A DNA stretch of 64,000 nucleotides from Gymnopus androsaceus JB14 (GCA_009733575.1 ML769391.1:480147-544146), one strand, 5' to 3'; shown: positions 38,137 to 55,700, numbered from the stretch's first letter. Notes: generated by a model from the letters alone, not told the origin. Made by a program: numbers and translations.

Positions 38137-38951
38137 ACGGCGTTGAGACGCCACAATTGGGCAGTGGCTGCTGAGCTGCCCTGGCTATGACTTGTTTATG
38201 GTAGGCTTCGTCATTATCCTGTGGTTTCCAATCACTCATTTAAGTTGAACTCGCAGACAATCGAAAAATAGATTCGCATGGTTACCCTACAATTTATCGT
38301 CCCAAGCCCCGTTAATTATTGACTTAATTTTCCTCTTAAGTATATCCTGATCATGACTCTCCCTCATCGTATCTCTCTCTCTTTTTTCCCCCTCTCCGTA
38401 GTCCGCTGTTTTACGCTTTCGATGTCACTTTGCATCTCATTCGCACTGTAATTTTTTCTTGATTCCCTCACTTCATTTTATTTTTACACTCACGCATCTC
38501 ATACCTCCTCGCTTCCATAGTAGTGCTTTGTCCTTTATTGACGCAGTACGAACGGCTGCATCTATAACCTTCACTCTTTTTACTGTATTATTTAGCTGGC
38601 ATAAATTTCTTCAATCGCTCGGGTACTATAAATTCATGATTTAGGACCTCCAAATCTAATCGTTACCAATTGCGAAGGAAAAGTCTGTGTTTCGTGAGTC
38701 GCAGAAAGAAACAAGAATCCAAGGGATTCTCATTTTGAAACCTGACCAAGGTTGCATTACTATTATGAGAGATCTCGATAGGTTTTCATATTCTTACTTC
38801 ATTCCTGCAGTTCTACTTGAGAAGCCCGGATTGCATTACAATGCGGAGTTGGGAAGCGAGGAAGCTGAATGTCATCAGCAGAGACGAGAGAGCATTATAT
38901 TAGCTGGGTTTGTGTACTAGACCAAATACTTATGAGATCCAAATATGAGCA

Positions 38952-39023
38952 TCTAATGATAATTTTAGAGAGTTTCGAACTGAAGGAATCTTAGACTCGA
39001 AACTCTCTAAAATTATCATTAGA
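38952..39023. repeat. Perfect 27-bp inverted repeat with 18-nt loop
   Basis: Arms TCTAATGATAATTTTAGAGA+GTTTCGA at 38952-38978 and the reverse complement at 38997-39023. It lies in the 3' flank of the ABC transporter, between convergent transcription units. It may be a tiny foldback element or form a hairpin in transcripts. The rest of 38137-39163 holds no supported gene. Confidence 0.85.
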
Positions 39024-39163
39024 AGGTCATAAGGTTTCTGAATTTGTAGATTTTCCACTACGCTACATGGTCGTGAATGTCTATTATATCGTAAACAGTA
39101 GCCAGTTTCGTAGTATGTACATAATAAAGCGTCACTATACAAATAACCCGTTTATAAAATCAT

Positions 39164-44803
<5,640 letters not shown>

Positions 44804-46726
44804 GACGGAGGTATGAGGTACGAGGGACTCGCCCTCCCATGCTGACTTTCAAGTTATTATAAGAGATTTTTGCCGTCGGAACTTTTGCCTTAAGGCCTTA
44901 TTCGGGCCTTATCCAAGACGGATCAACGCCGGCCACCTCGGCTATGGCTATATGGAGCATTTAATTTTCCTGCATTTTCCTCTTCCTTTCCCCTTCAACT
45001 ACTTAGTACTAACCAACGATCCGTGTAACGCTTCCTTCCAAACTCTATTCTCCAATCCAAAGTTTTAGCCCAAACCTGAGAAAAGCGCCGAAATTGTGTC
45101 ATTGTTGATTTGTTGTAATTCTACCGCCTTTTTACCGTCGAACCGACTGACAAACCGTTACATTTCTGAACATAGAAAATAGAACTTCGCACCTTCCAAT
45201 CGGCAAGACCGCAGCAGTTGTAATTGTCCATCCAGCACCGTCGCCGCCTGTATGTATTCTCATGCATTAATTGCACGCTGGACGTTACATATGCTGCTCG
45301 GAATTATTCGGCTATACTTAGGTTTTGCTAGAGACAATTCCTGTCACAAACACTCGGCGTATACACGCCTTCAGGGCTTCAATTGCTAGCCACCAACATT
45401 ATCCACGGGAGTCAGACGGAAGCTGACGGGAGCTGAGTTTCCGCCACTTGGTGAGTCGTGACGTTACCGCTATAAAACAGAAACGGCATGCTGGTCAGTC
45501 AGCACGAGTCCATAGAGTCCAAAGGCTAATACTAATAGCTCTTACTTTCTCAGCATGACGTCGATGGGACCAGGATCGACATCGGTTTCAGAGTGGACTC
45601 GAAGATCCTCCACAGAAGAGCCTGATATACTCAGATAAGACTCGAACTGCAGGTTGCCTGCCAGCGGAACCGGAGCATCGATTCATGTATGTAGACCCTT
45701 GTAGCCCTAAATGCAGACTCGGGTCAATTCTGATCTACTCACAGCCTGATCCACAGAGTCTGCGGGGGCGATCTCCGAGTCCAAAGAAACGGTGAGAGCA
45801 CGGGAAGAACAAGATTGTTGAAGAAGGTCCTGAAAATAGCGAAAATATTCTACGAATGATAATTTACCAGTCTCCGACTAGAAAGGTACGAGTACAGTGC
45901 AAATTGGACAAATGCCATAGCTACCACTGCTAGGGCTCTTCTGCATTCGGTTTATGGCAAGGATCCACACATCCTGCGTTGAGGTCCTTGATATCTTCAA
46001 ACCAAACCTCCGCGGGTAGCATTACTTATCATATATAATGACAGGCCTAGATTCGACTTTTGGCAAGATTAACCCTCTGTGCTCTGATATAGGTCGCTAG
46101 CTAACAAGAGACGAGCTAGAAGAGATTTAGCACTACAGACCGCAGGATGCAGACTAGCCCGCTGTGTTCCGCCGGGATTCTCCAAGTAGCATGGTCAGCG
46201 TGAAGAGCTTCAGAAGGTAACACATGGCTGACGACAGTAATGTGCGACTGCCCACAAAGAGTTACAAGATCTCTTCTGAGGTCAGGATTATCGAGCGCCT
46301 TGAACTGGATGCAAGGATTTTGTCTTTTGTTAAGATAGTGTCATAAGTTCTTAGGAGCACGATCAGTGCAGAAATTTGGTCTGGGACCATAGAGTATATA
46401 GCATCGTGCTGGCATGAGTAGGATCTAACCATTAGTGCAGTATGGGTCTCGGATAATAAGTCTATTATAAGTTGTTTTCACGTCTAAGAAAGCTTTTGGT
46501 CAAAGCAAAAATTAGCAGGTCGACGTTGATCCCATTTTGACAGGACCACCAAAGAATTCAAAAATAAGGTTAGACTCCTCGGATTACAGCAAGATTACAG
46601 TATCGCAGGGAACAGGAGAGTTTCGCTTCTGCATGGGTTCGAGCAAAGCCACCCCTTGTACGCAGCGTGGCCGTTCAAACATTTTGTCTACCAGTAAGTA
46701 CATCGCGTCCTGCCTGAGAGCATTAT
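44804..46726. other. 1.9-kb intergenic region
   Basis: It carries the ABCC promoter side (CT-rich near 44980-45060) and the 3' flank of the lipoxygenase. A 28-codon frame at 45555 and an exon-like piece near 45755-45791 are too short to support a gene. Confidence 0.5.
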
Positions 46727-46806
46727 TTATGATTTTAAAAGAAGCTCAAGTGTACCAATGACTCCGTCAACCAGTATCGTAAGAATAGAGATATTATCGA
46801 AAACAT

Positions 46807-48715
46807 TAGATGAGGATTGAGACCGCAGTTCTATAAGGATCCATGACCAAATACTGAGTTTGTTGATCATCGAGTTCGTTACTGTACTGCGAAAACGGTG
46901 ATGGGCAAATTCCTGGAGATCATTCTTGAATATCATGGCTGCATTACGAATGTCCGTTGGAGTCGAACTTGATTTGATAGTCGTAGCAGCATAGTGAAGG
47001 ATAGTATTGTCCGCTGCTACCTCCATAGACAAAAGGTATGGGACTTGAGCCATAAGCAACCAATCTCGTGAATGAGGACTCGGAAGCACCGCTAATATAT
47101 CCACTTCCTTGAATCCCTGCAGTTCCGCTAATGTTCGGGGAAGCGGGCGTAAGAGGCATGAGGGTTTGTTAGGCACAAATGTCTGGTAGTACTGCTGTAG
47201 GTAGTTGACTGCCGTGTGCTGGGGGGCAGCGATGTGTATGCACATGGTGACAAAGTCAATCAACTCGTCCAAGGTCTTGATAGCAGAAAAGCTGGCTAGC
47301 TGACCTCCATCGACAGAGCAGACTTCGTTACAAAAAGCAGCAATGGAAGGATCGCTGGCCACTTGCGCATCACCTTCTACATAGACCGCTGAAAGGACCG
47401 TACCGACGAATTTTCGTATAATCTTCCACATGTGAGCAATATTACGGGCATAGCCGTAGTTATGGTACCTGGCATCTCCTAGTTGCTCGAGTGGAAAACC
47501 TCGCCCGGGTAAGTCGTTGGGCACATATGACCCTCTCCAGTCAAAGTTAAGATACGCATTTTTGATGAAAGCATACGTCTGTGTATCCGTAAACCCAGTC
47601 ATTCCAATGATGATCTTGGGTACAAGAATGGCACGAGCTGCCTCGTTCAGAGAGAGAGTAGTTTGCCAATGAGGTTGGAGAAGTTTAAGGACTATGTGGG
47701 AGGAGGGAAGGGTGCGACGTGCGGCAACAATGAGCACTTCCTCCAGAAGATGTGTATGGACAAGGTGGACAGTGATTTCGTGACGGAACCAATCGGAGAC
47801 CTGAGCGCACATCTTCGCATAGCGCCAAGGCCAATCGTCTGATTCATTGCCAGCAGTAGATGACGAGGTACGGCGGTTGAAAATGGTGACGGATTTCTGC
47901 ATGTTACCTCTGTAGTCTAGGGTGATGGCAAGAGGATGTAATTTGCCTTGAGGCTCAAGATGGAAGAGAACGACGGAAGAACATCCATAACGTCCTTGAG
48001 AGCTGATATCGGCATCCGAAGACAAGCCTACAACGGAACGAAAGTAGCTGTAGTCCTGTACAAAGAAGTTTTTGGGATCCGAATTTATAATATCCGCCAT
48101 GTCTTCACGCCTTTGAACACGCGAGACAGTCGCAAACTCTGCCAGCCATCGAGAAGACGCAGCGATTATGCTTGTGGGATTAACACCAGTGAACTGCTGT
48201 TGACCAAACACAGCATCTGTATACCAGTCATCGCGATGGCCGATGTTTTTGCTGAAATACATGCCTAGCGTCAGATGGGAAATGGCGCTCCACCCTGCGC
48301 TAACGATGTGCTTGTCTGACCGCACTTTCGCGTGAAGGCGACGGTTACGCTGCACAAGATCATCCATACTTCGCACTTCGGTCGAGTCAAACACCCGAGT
48401 AAGATCTGGCAGCTTGGTAAAGGTTGTTACTGTAGTCTGGAGGAGAGATGTGAAGTCGAAGATATCACTGATATCTGTTCGATATTTCGATGGGATGGAT
48501 TCAAGGTAAGGGGGGTACATGGCGCAATATGCGAACCTAAACACGTCGCGAGCCTTGTCTTGGTCAATCCCTTTGCATTATTTGGTAAGATGAAAGAGTA
48601 AATTTTCAATGTAACTCACCAGCAAATACTGTCCCACAAGGAGGAAGGCTATTGTTGCGATTGTCTCTGTCTTTTGAGATTTCCGCGTCCAGCCCTTTGC
48701 CGAGTTTCTTCTCAT
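46807..48715 (-). CDS. Lipoxygenase (frame-corrected C-terminus; N-terminus merges with GTPase)
   Basis: An iron- or manganese-dependent dioxygenase of polyunsaturated fatty acids, resembling the Pleurotus-type enzyme. From ARDVFRFAYCAMYPPYLES the domain is continuous: RDDWYTDAVFGQQQFTGVNP, FVQDYSYFRSVVG, DWPWRYAKMCAQVSDWFRHE, then metal-site HLVHTH (H-x4-H), ARRTLPSSHIVLKLLQPHW, RYHNYGYARNIAHMWKIIRK and PQHTAVNYLQQYY (H-x3-N). As written, the frame runs on to 46727, but one missing T in the run at 46892-46895 shifts it. The corrected reading ends YLVMDPYRTAVSILI at 46807, with the expected terminal Ile. Upstream of a 60-70-nt intron lies SKDRDNRNNSLPPCGTVFAD, also lipoxygenase-like, with no Met in that frame; it continues from the GTPase at 48712-49767. 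A Met at 48715 in another frame with a different acceptor is the alternative start. Confidence 0.85.
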
Positions 48716-49767
48716 CCTCCAAACCCCTGGACTAACTTGGCTATCTCCTCCTCCCAGCTCGCTAGGTCTCTCTGCATCTCCGCTTTCTCCGTCGATAACT
48801 CTCGTCTCATCTCGGAGTCCGAGCTTTTCAACGCGATAATTTCAGCTTGAAGTCCTGCTAATTCTTTTTTGTGCTTAGCTATGAGACGTTCCACCTCCTC
48901 CCGATGCACAGACCCAGCAGTTGTCTCCTCAAGTGACTTTCCTTCCTCTCGAATCTCCTTCGTAATTTGAACCTTTGTGGGCGCCAAAGTGAAGATGTGT
49001 TCTAGCACTTTCTGGGCGCCGTCCAAAGTACGAATATGTCGCATGAAGGTCGCCCCTCCCTGAACAAGGGGCTGAAAGAACTTCGAGTTGGATTTGAGTT
49101 CTAGCTCTCGTTTTTCGCCTTCCTCCTTGTCGACTTTATCCCAGAACGTCGTCAATACTGCGACATTCTTGTAGGCATCCGCGCCGCAAATTCCTCTGAA
49201 CATCTTGAGATTAATCTGAGACTGGGCACCGAATCTGGTATCGGAAATCCTTTGGAAGTACAGAAGACCGTTTAGCTTTCGCTTGTTGTCATATCTTGTA
49301 GATGTCATAATACTCATTAGTGAACATAAATACTAGGTCGAAACACAACAAACTTACTCATCCAACAAGAACTTGGCAATCCTTTTCAAAATTTCTGTAT
49401 TTGAGACTCGAGAATCATCGAAGCCTGGCGTGTCGACAATCGTCACCCAGCGTCCACTGGGATGGACGAAGCGTACGCGTTTGATATCACTGGTCTGAGA
49501 CTCGAGGCTATGGCCGACCTCGACGCTGCCATTGCCGGCGAGGAGATTGATGAACTGAAAGACGTGTAAATTATTGCCGCGAAGTTGGAGAAGAGTGATG
49601 GGCTCACAGAGGATTTTCCTGAACCAGTGCTGCCCATGATACTACGAGATTTAAGCTGAGTGATGTGGATACGAAGAACACTCAACTCACCCTATGATAA
49701 CATCCGATTCATCATCACCAGAGTCTGAGTCGTAGGAGTCATATTTTGTACGAGCTGGGCTATCCAT
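48712..49767 (-). CDS. P-loop GTPase with coiled-coil tail 1 (joined to lipoxygenase)
   Basis: Exon 1 is MDSPARTKYDSYDSDSGDDE. The P-loop exon reads IMGSTGSGKSS, and the next gives FINLLAGNGSVEVGHSLESQ, then TIVDTPGFDDSRVSNTEILK with the DTPG of switch II. The last exon has LNGLLYFQRISDTRF, NVAVLTTFWDKVDKEEGEKR, GATFMRHIRTLDGAQKVLEH and a coiled coil (EEVERLIAKHKKELAGLQAE). The layout resembles AIG1/IMAP-like fungal 'G domain' proteins. The stop TGA at 48712 comes from an extra G in the run at 48724-48727. In the paralogue at 52316 this spot reads ARGLEEARR and the tail continues about 85 residues. Here the corrected frame reads LVQGLEDEKKLGKG into lipoxygenase. Confidence 0.8.
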
Positions 49768-50370
49768 TACGATGAGCGAGTCGCGAATTATTGCTCAGCT
49801 CAGGCTTCACTAGGGCATATGTACCTTATATTCGGTCAGGAACACTGTTTCCACTGCCTCACTGTGTATACATGGATAACCGTGAAAAGTTTGGAGTGTG
49901 CGTGCAAGATGTCTGTCCGTCACTGTCAAATGAAGATAAGCGTATGAATAAAACAAGAATGAAAGACCGACTTCAATCAGGATTCAATAAGCGCGCGTGC
50001 CGCCCCACGACTCACTTTTGACTCACTTGGCTTCCGCTCCCTCCGTTCTGCGCGGTGTATTCGCGGTGTATTCTGTTTCCTATCTCCATGTTGCAGTGAA
50101 GCTCAACGTTTCTATTATAAAAAATGATTCCCATCAAATTCCAGACAAGAGAGAGTCATTCCAAATTCGTCCGGCGCTGTTTTTCTTTTTCGGGATTTTA
50201 ATTTGGGCCAGGACCAATCATTTGGTACGGCGATTATTGAACATATTCTGTAAATGGAACTCTACTAGTGCTGGTAACAGGTGCGCTGGGATATATGTAT
50301 GCAGAACGACGTGAAATATTTCATAGAAGACCAAACCACCGCTATCGCCGCGGCTTCCTTCAAGTACACG

Positions 50371-51666
50371 TTACAAATCTCTTTGGGTGGGACGTGTCAT
50401 TCCCAACAAGCCTTCGAATACCCGATTCATGAGTGTCACCAGTTGAAAAGGGTAATCCACAAGCATCCCTTCAATATTCCTCAAATGAGCCCGAATATCC
50501 TGGAGTTCCTTTAGGAATTGTTCGTTCTGCCTATCTCGCTGTCCATTTCCTGGTGCCGGTTCTTCCGCTCGATTAATCAATGCCTGAGCTTGTGGAGAGC
50601 TGTAGCCGCTGGAATCGAGCGCAAGACGCGGCCTAATCTCGCTTGTCAGCGGCGGGTCCCGCCTCCCTGCATTAGCTAGCTTTTCGGATTCGGCATACCA
50701 ATGAGTCATACGATCTCGAAGCTCAAGACATTCAACTTCCAAGTCCTTGAGCTCGGAATCCTCGCGAGTTTGCTCCATTTCGTCGATGAGGTCGGCCAAC
50801 TCCTTCTGGTGCTTCTCCATCTGTTTTACGATATCACGATAGAGTTCCTGCCCCGCAGCAGTTTCAGCCAACTCCTTGTGCTCGTCGACAATCTCGCGCT
50901 GTATCAACAGGGAGGTCGCGTCTTTGCTGATGAGATGAGTGAGAATCTCGTTGACGGACTGAGGAGTACGGTCATGTTTGAAAATCTTGCCACCACTGTC
51001 AAGAATGGATTTGAACAGCTGTGGCTTGCTCTCTAGCTCGGCAAATCGCGCTTCTGCAATGGCCGCCTCCTCCTGGTCCCATCGCGTCGTGACGATGGCA
51101 ACATTCTTGAATGCATCGTCACCACAGAGCTTCTGGAACATGGTAAAATTGCGTCTGGCGGCGCCGCCCATCCTGACGTCGGAGATACGATGAAAGTATA
51201 GGATCCCACTTAGGGATCTGTGTTCTTGTTGTCTGGAGCGTTCACAGGGTTAGACGATAATCGTTTCCATGGAATACTAAAAACTTACTCTTTGACCAGA
51301 AAATCAGCAATGATCGTCAGGATATCGATGTCACTCTTGCTCGTATCATCGAAACCTGGAACATCGATGAGGGCAACATCTTTGTCCCCAAAGGCGAAGC
51401 GATGGCACTGTACATGCTGTGTGCAAGATTCTAAACCTTCTCCGACAACGAAGTGTGATCCGCCAGCAAGATTGGCAAACTAGTAGAGCACCGAAAATCT
51501 AGTAAGCTACTAGTAACCGGGCAACAACTACGAAACTAACCGTCGTCTTTCCTGTTCCTGTCCCACCCATTAGTCTGTGAAATCACAGAAATATGAATTG
51601 TATTCTTGCGATGGCACAAAGAAATGAAGCATACATGATGGAAACTTGGGGACGATGTGCTGCCAT
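50371..51666 (-). CDS. P-loop GTPase with coiled-coil tail 2
   Basis: Same family as its neighbours but more diverged. The start is MAAHRPQVSI, then LMGGTGTGKTT (P-loop), FANLAGGSHFVVGEGLESCT, FGDKDVALIDVPGFDDTSKS (DVPG replaces DTPG), then SLSGILYFHRISDVRMGGAA, LCGDDAFKNVAIVTTRWDQE. After the G domain comes a long coiled coil (QMEKHQKELADLIDEMEQTR), a Pro/Gly-rich linker (PAPGNGQRDRQNEQFLKEL) and a C-terminal hydrophobic-amphipathic end (YPFQLVTLMNRVFEGLLGMT). The TRWD motif may be the base-recognition element. All exons read in frame. Role unknown; related fungal proteins are often found in expanded, variable sets. It shares a 650-base divergent promoter region with GTPase 3. Confidence 0.82.
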
Positions 51667-52315
51667 GGGCGATTCAGATATTACCATTATTGAGGGATGA
51701 TCGAAAGCCTCATACTGCGACGACGATATACTTATATGTCAACAGAAAATTTTTGCAGAAAAGAGTAAGTTCAATAGTTTGTCTGTCAGGCCCCTTCCCT
51801 CAGATCAGTACTATGTTTGCCTCATCCAAAATGCGTGTTTATCCTCGCGTACAGCATTGTTGCTATTTCGTATATACTTCAAGGGAGGGAAGGAAATTTA
51901 TCATACGGCCTTGAAACTCATCCGGATTGACAGAATGCTCACGCCTGAACATTCTCCACAAATTTGGCAGGGCCAAGGCAGGGTACTCAATGTTTTCGAT
52001 CGGTTTAAACGAGATGGTGAGGCTTGCAAGCACTCATTTCCTGTAGGATTTCTGCCTTTAGATGTTCTAGAGTGTTATCGATCTCCGCGTATTTAGTTGC
52101 ATACATGGAGTCTGTCAGTAGTCCAAGTCGACTGTCAACTACGATTGGACGTCCCAGCCGGCAACGAGAAAATTATTGAATTTCTTTGAAGCTATTTCCG
52201 CGAAGTTTTCGAATTAATCAGCGTCCGGTCTACACGCGTTGCAGGTCTATAGAATATAAGGTCTGTACTCAGTCCTAGTTCGAGGAACAACCGCAACCCA
52301 AGCCCGCTCTCAATA
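51667..52315. promoter_or_regulatory. Divergent intergenic region between GTPases 2 and 3
   Basis: About 650 bases between start codons on opposite strands. No repeats or recognisable elements other than short open frames without coding character. Confidence 0.45.
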
Positions 52316-53609
52316 ATGGATGCCCGTCCTATAGACTCGAATTCTGATGATAGCATAGTCATTGCGTGAGTGTTCCGCCCTCTTTGTGTCCTTCCGCCTC
52401 ATTTCTCAACTGCTCTCCGTACACCACAGTATCATGGGAAGTACTGGGACAGGAAAATCTTCCGTAAGATCGTCGCTGCATACTGTGTTCCGCTTCCACT
52501 GATCTCTACCTCCCCCGCTCTAGTTCATCAATCTCCTAACAGGGAATAGCAAGGCCGTGGTTGGTCATAACCTCGAGTCCGAGACTGAAGAAATCCTGCG
52601 CGTCGAGTTCACTGATCCCAGCAGTGGGCGCAAGGTGGTCATCTTTGACACACCAGGCTTCGATGATTCCAAGGTTTCGGATGATACAGATATCTTGAAA
52701 AGGATTACAAAATTCTTGCTCGAAGAGTAAGTTCATTATTTGAATCCAGTGCTTTACTGGCGATTGACTGCTTTTGCCAGGTATGACGAGAACCGAAAGC
52801 TAAACGGTCTTGTGTACGTTCAGAGGATTTCCGATACGAGGTTCAGTGGCCAGAGCAAGAGGAATCTAAGGATCTTCAAAGAACTCTGCGGCACTGGTAC
52901 CTACAAGAATATGGTGGTCTTGACGACGTTCTGGGATAAAGTCAGCCAACAAGAAGGCGACAAGCGAGAGTTGGAACTCAGATCCAATTATTTTGAACCT
53001 CTTGTTGAGGGAGGCGCGACCTTCATGCGACACACCAATAGTTTGGTCAGCGCTCAGAGAGTAGTTGAGCACATTTCCACTTTGGTGCCCACAAACGTCC
53101 AAATTACGAAGGAGATCCGTGAGGAAGGAAAAACACTTGAGGAGACTGCTGCTGGATCTGTGCGCCGGGAAGAGGTGGACCGCCTCATTGCCCAGCACCG
53201 GGAAGAAGTAGCAGGGATCCAAGCAGAGATGAATGCCTTGAAGAGCACTAACGAAGAAATGAGGCGAGAGTTAGCTCAGGACAAAGCTGAAATGCAGAAG
53301 AAACTAGCGACCTGGGAAGAGGAGAGAGCGAAACTGGCGAGGGGTTTGGAAGAGGCTCGCCGAGGGCAGGAACGGAGCAACAGCGTCGAGCAAAGGGAGC
53401 TGATACAAGCACGAATAGCGCAGAAGGATGCTGAAGAGAAGTTAAGGCAGGCCAAAAGCAAAAGTTGGAAAACAGTCGGACAGGAGTTTGCAGATGACTT
53501 GCCGTTCCTTCCCAACGCGATAGGCAAGCCTATGTTCGGGATTGTCGGCCGTGGAGTAGATATAATCGCTGCAGACAGGAAAAAACGGAGGGAGGCTAAG
53601 GATACGTAG
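52316..53609 (+). CDS. P-loop GTPase with coiled-coil tail 3
   Basis: Intact and close to GTPase 1. MDARPIDSNSDDSIVIA is followed by IMGSTGTGKSS (P-loop), FINLLTGNSKAVVGHNLESE, KVVIFDTPGFDDSKVSDDTD, then a large exon with RKLNGLVYVQRISDTRFSGQ, NMVVLTTFWDKVSQQEGDKR, VQITKEIREEGKTLEETAAG and a coiled coil of about 100 residues (EEMRRELAQDKAEMQKKLAT, LEEARRGQERSNSVEQRELI). The C-terminus has FADDLPFLPNAIGKPMFGIV, perhaps a membrane-binding hairpin, and a basic end RKKRREAKDT. This full tail shows what GTPase 1 has lost. GTP use is inferred from motifs alone; the partner and process are unknown. Confidence 0.85.
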
Positions 53610-53989
53610 TCGGTTGAGGATGACATATTTACCTATTTATGTTCATGTTTTCAGACGTACGCAGTGAGAAAAACGATATCATGAAAGTCTAACCCAAAGC
53701 CACGGCGCAAGGGCTGTAGACATGAAATTATCTCGTCTTCCAAGATCCAAGAGACTATAGACTTAGCATCTATAAGCGTCAAGGTGATATTAACGGCCTT
53801 GGAGAACATCCGCGCGAAGATAGGCCACAAAGAAGTACAGTGACGACTTAACGACGACGATAACGGACTCTTTCATCGATCGATGAGGACTTACATAGCT
53901 GTTGATGTTGAAACTCAGACGAGATGTGCATAGCACATATAGTATACTAGCCTCTATAAAAAGTATACTGTGAGTCACATGTTCTCTTG

Positions 53990-55700
53990 AGTACAATAAT
54001 TTGCATAGTCCAAGAAACCCGGCTAAAGCAAAAATTAGCAAACGTTCGATTCAAATGGAGAGCTTCGAGATTCATCAAAGGGCAAGTCGGAAAGTCGGAG
54101 TACCTGCCTAGCGGTTATTGTGGCAGTTCATGATCATAAGACAGTCAAAAAAGCAGTGGCTCAAGGCTCTCAACCAGCGTGAAAAGGAAAATCAGTTCAA
54201 CGTGCAATGTAGATTGAGTGCAGAATGTCAGTTAGGATCTAAGGATATGGGTGAGCGCAGCCCATGGATCCTCGAAGCTCCGTCGGAGGTGGAACGGACC
54301 GATCACCAACACCTTAACACCTTTCCACGCCCCTAAACGCGACTGGCAAGTATAAGTATTTAAAGTATCGATGGACGCGAATATTAGACACCTCGTCTCA
54401 GTTCTCTTCCATCCATGTCTTCTTCTTTTAACTTTGCAACAGCTTTTGGCTGGCACTCAGTCGCAGCAGCAGCAGTGTTCGCTGTTCTCTACTCGCCTCT
54501 CGTGAGCCACTTTTACTTATTGGATCTCTGCAAACTCTTATACTAAAGATTTCTCGATAAAGGCTGCATCCTTTCTGTACTATATGATCCGAGAACGTCG
54601 AAGAGTCTTATCTTCCCTCACGCTGTTTTGTATCAGTAAGTTTCCCATCTTTTTTTCTTCTTTCGGTGCCTTTCGCGGTGCCTTTCGATACTAACGATGA
54701 TCTTCAGTTCGAGTAGCCGCGTTTGTAATGCGTGCTATTTCAACTGGGATTCCAAGCGCTGGAGAGAATGAAAGTTTGTTCATCGCGACAGAAGTTTTTT
54801 TTTCTATCGGTTTCTTTGGTTTGCTTTATTCCGCGTATAGTCTTGTCATGGACAGGTAAGAGCTAGATCCACAGTGTTCTTATAACTGATTAAATCCTGC
54901 TCGTCAATAGACTTGACTTTTGCGATAACCCCATCCTTCCTGTCCCGATCCTCGGCAACATCCTCCATCTACTTCGAAAGCGTCGTTTATTCCGTCTCAC
55001 GCTGCTCATCCCGATGGCATTAGGTATCGCTGGAATCAATGAGACATCATCCAACCCAGATAGCTCCACTGGAACTACATTACGCAAAGCCAGCACCATA
55101 GTGTTTTTGGTGCTCACGACTATCCCAGTTTTACAAACGGTGGTTTTAATTAAAGCTGAGCGCGAAGGTGTGTTTACTTATATCCCTCCACATTCACATC
55201 TAACAATCCAACTTATTCTCGGTTTTTAGGTGGAGACACGTTGAAAAACACCTCATCCTCCTTTGGTGCAACTCACGCTTCCATCCTATACGGAATCATC
55301 TCCCTCCTCCTCCTCATTCGTGAAATCTTCACCGTAGCCACTATAAGCAACATTTCTGAAGCGAATAACGAGCATTTCTGGTACCCCCTTGTTGCTCTAC
55401 CGGAATTTCTTTGTGTTATTATCTTTGCTATTCCTGGTGTTATTCCATCGAAAGAAGCACAGGAGGAGAAGGGCATACCGATGTGTCAGAATGGGAGTGT
55501 TCCAGCGCGATAGAGGGACGATGACGAAACAAAACGAGCAAAATTTATTTTATATACTTACCTTACTCTCTCCACCGGTAGTAATACTCGAGGGTTCTTC
55601 TAGTGATGTATCCTTAGACTTTCCATGTATTCACTTATAGGCATCATTTTCGTCGCAGCTCTAAGAAGATCACGCAAAATAGTATACTGAGCGACCACGG
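53990..55700. repeat. Tandem duplication unit 1 around DUF7702-like gene
   Basis: Matches about 56370-58030 with an offset near 2386 bases. The similarity includes about 400 bases upstream (AGAAACCCGGCTAAAG, CGTTCGATTCAAATGG) and the 3' flank with CTTTCCATGTAT.C. Confidence 0.75.
54415..55513 (+). CDS. DUF7702-like multi-span membrane protein, intact copy
   Basis: Exons give MSSSFNFATAFGWHSVAAAA, VFAVLYSPL, ASFLYYMIRERRRVLSSLTL, IRVAAFVMRAISTGIPSAGE, ATEVFFSIGFFGLLYSAYSL, RLDFCDNPILPVPILGNILH, RLFRLTLLIPMALGIAGINE, ASTIVFLVLTTIPVLQTVVL and a last exon with ASILYGIISLLLLIREIFTV and FLCVIIFAIPGVIPSK. About seven membrane spans are expected. It resembles the fungal family I know as DUF7702 (related in shape to RTA1-like proteins); the family name is a moderate-confidence recollection. 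Function unknown. Frame intact through all introns. A broken tandem copy lies 2.4 kb downstream. Confidence 0.7.

Noticed and set aside
45555..45800. Small frame starting MTSMGPGSTSVSEW with a following exon-like piece, considered as a pheromone precursor.
   Set aside because: No CaaX end, no clean splice junction, and an early stop.
46807..53609. Lipoxygenase, GTPases and ABCC transporter considered as an oxylipin biosynthesis and export cluster.
   Set aside because: No P450, hydrolase or regulator of such a pathway is adjacent, and gene neighbours look unrelated.
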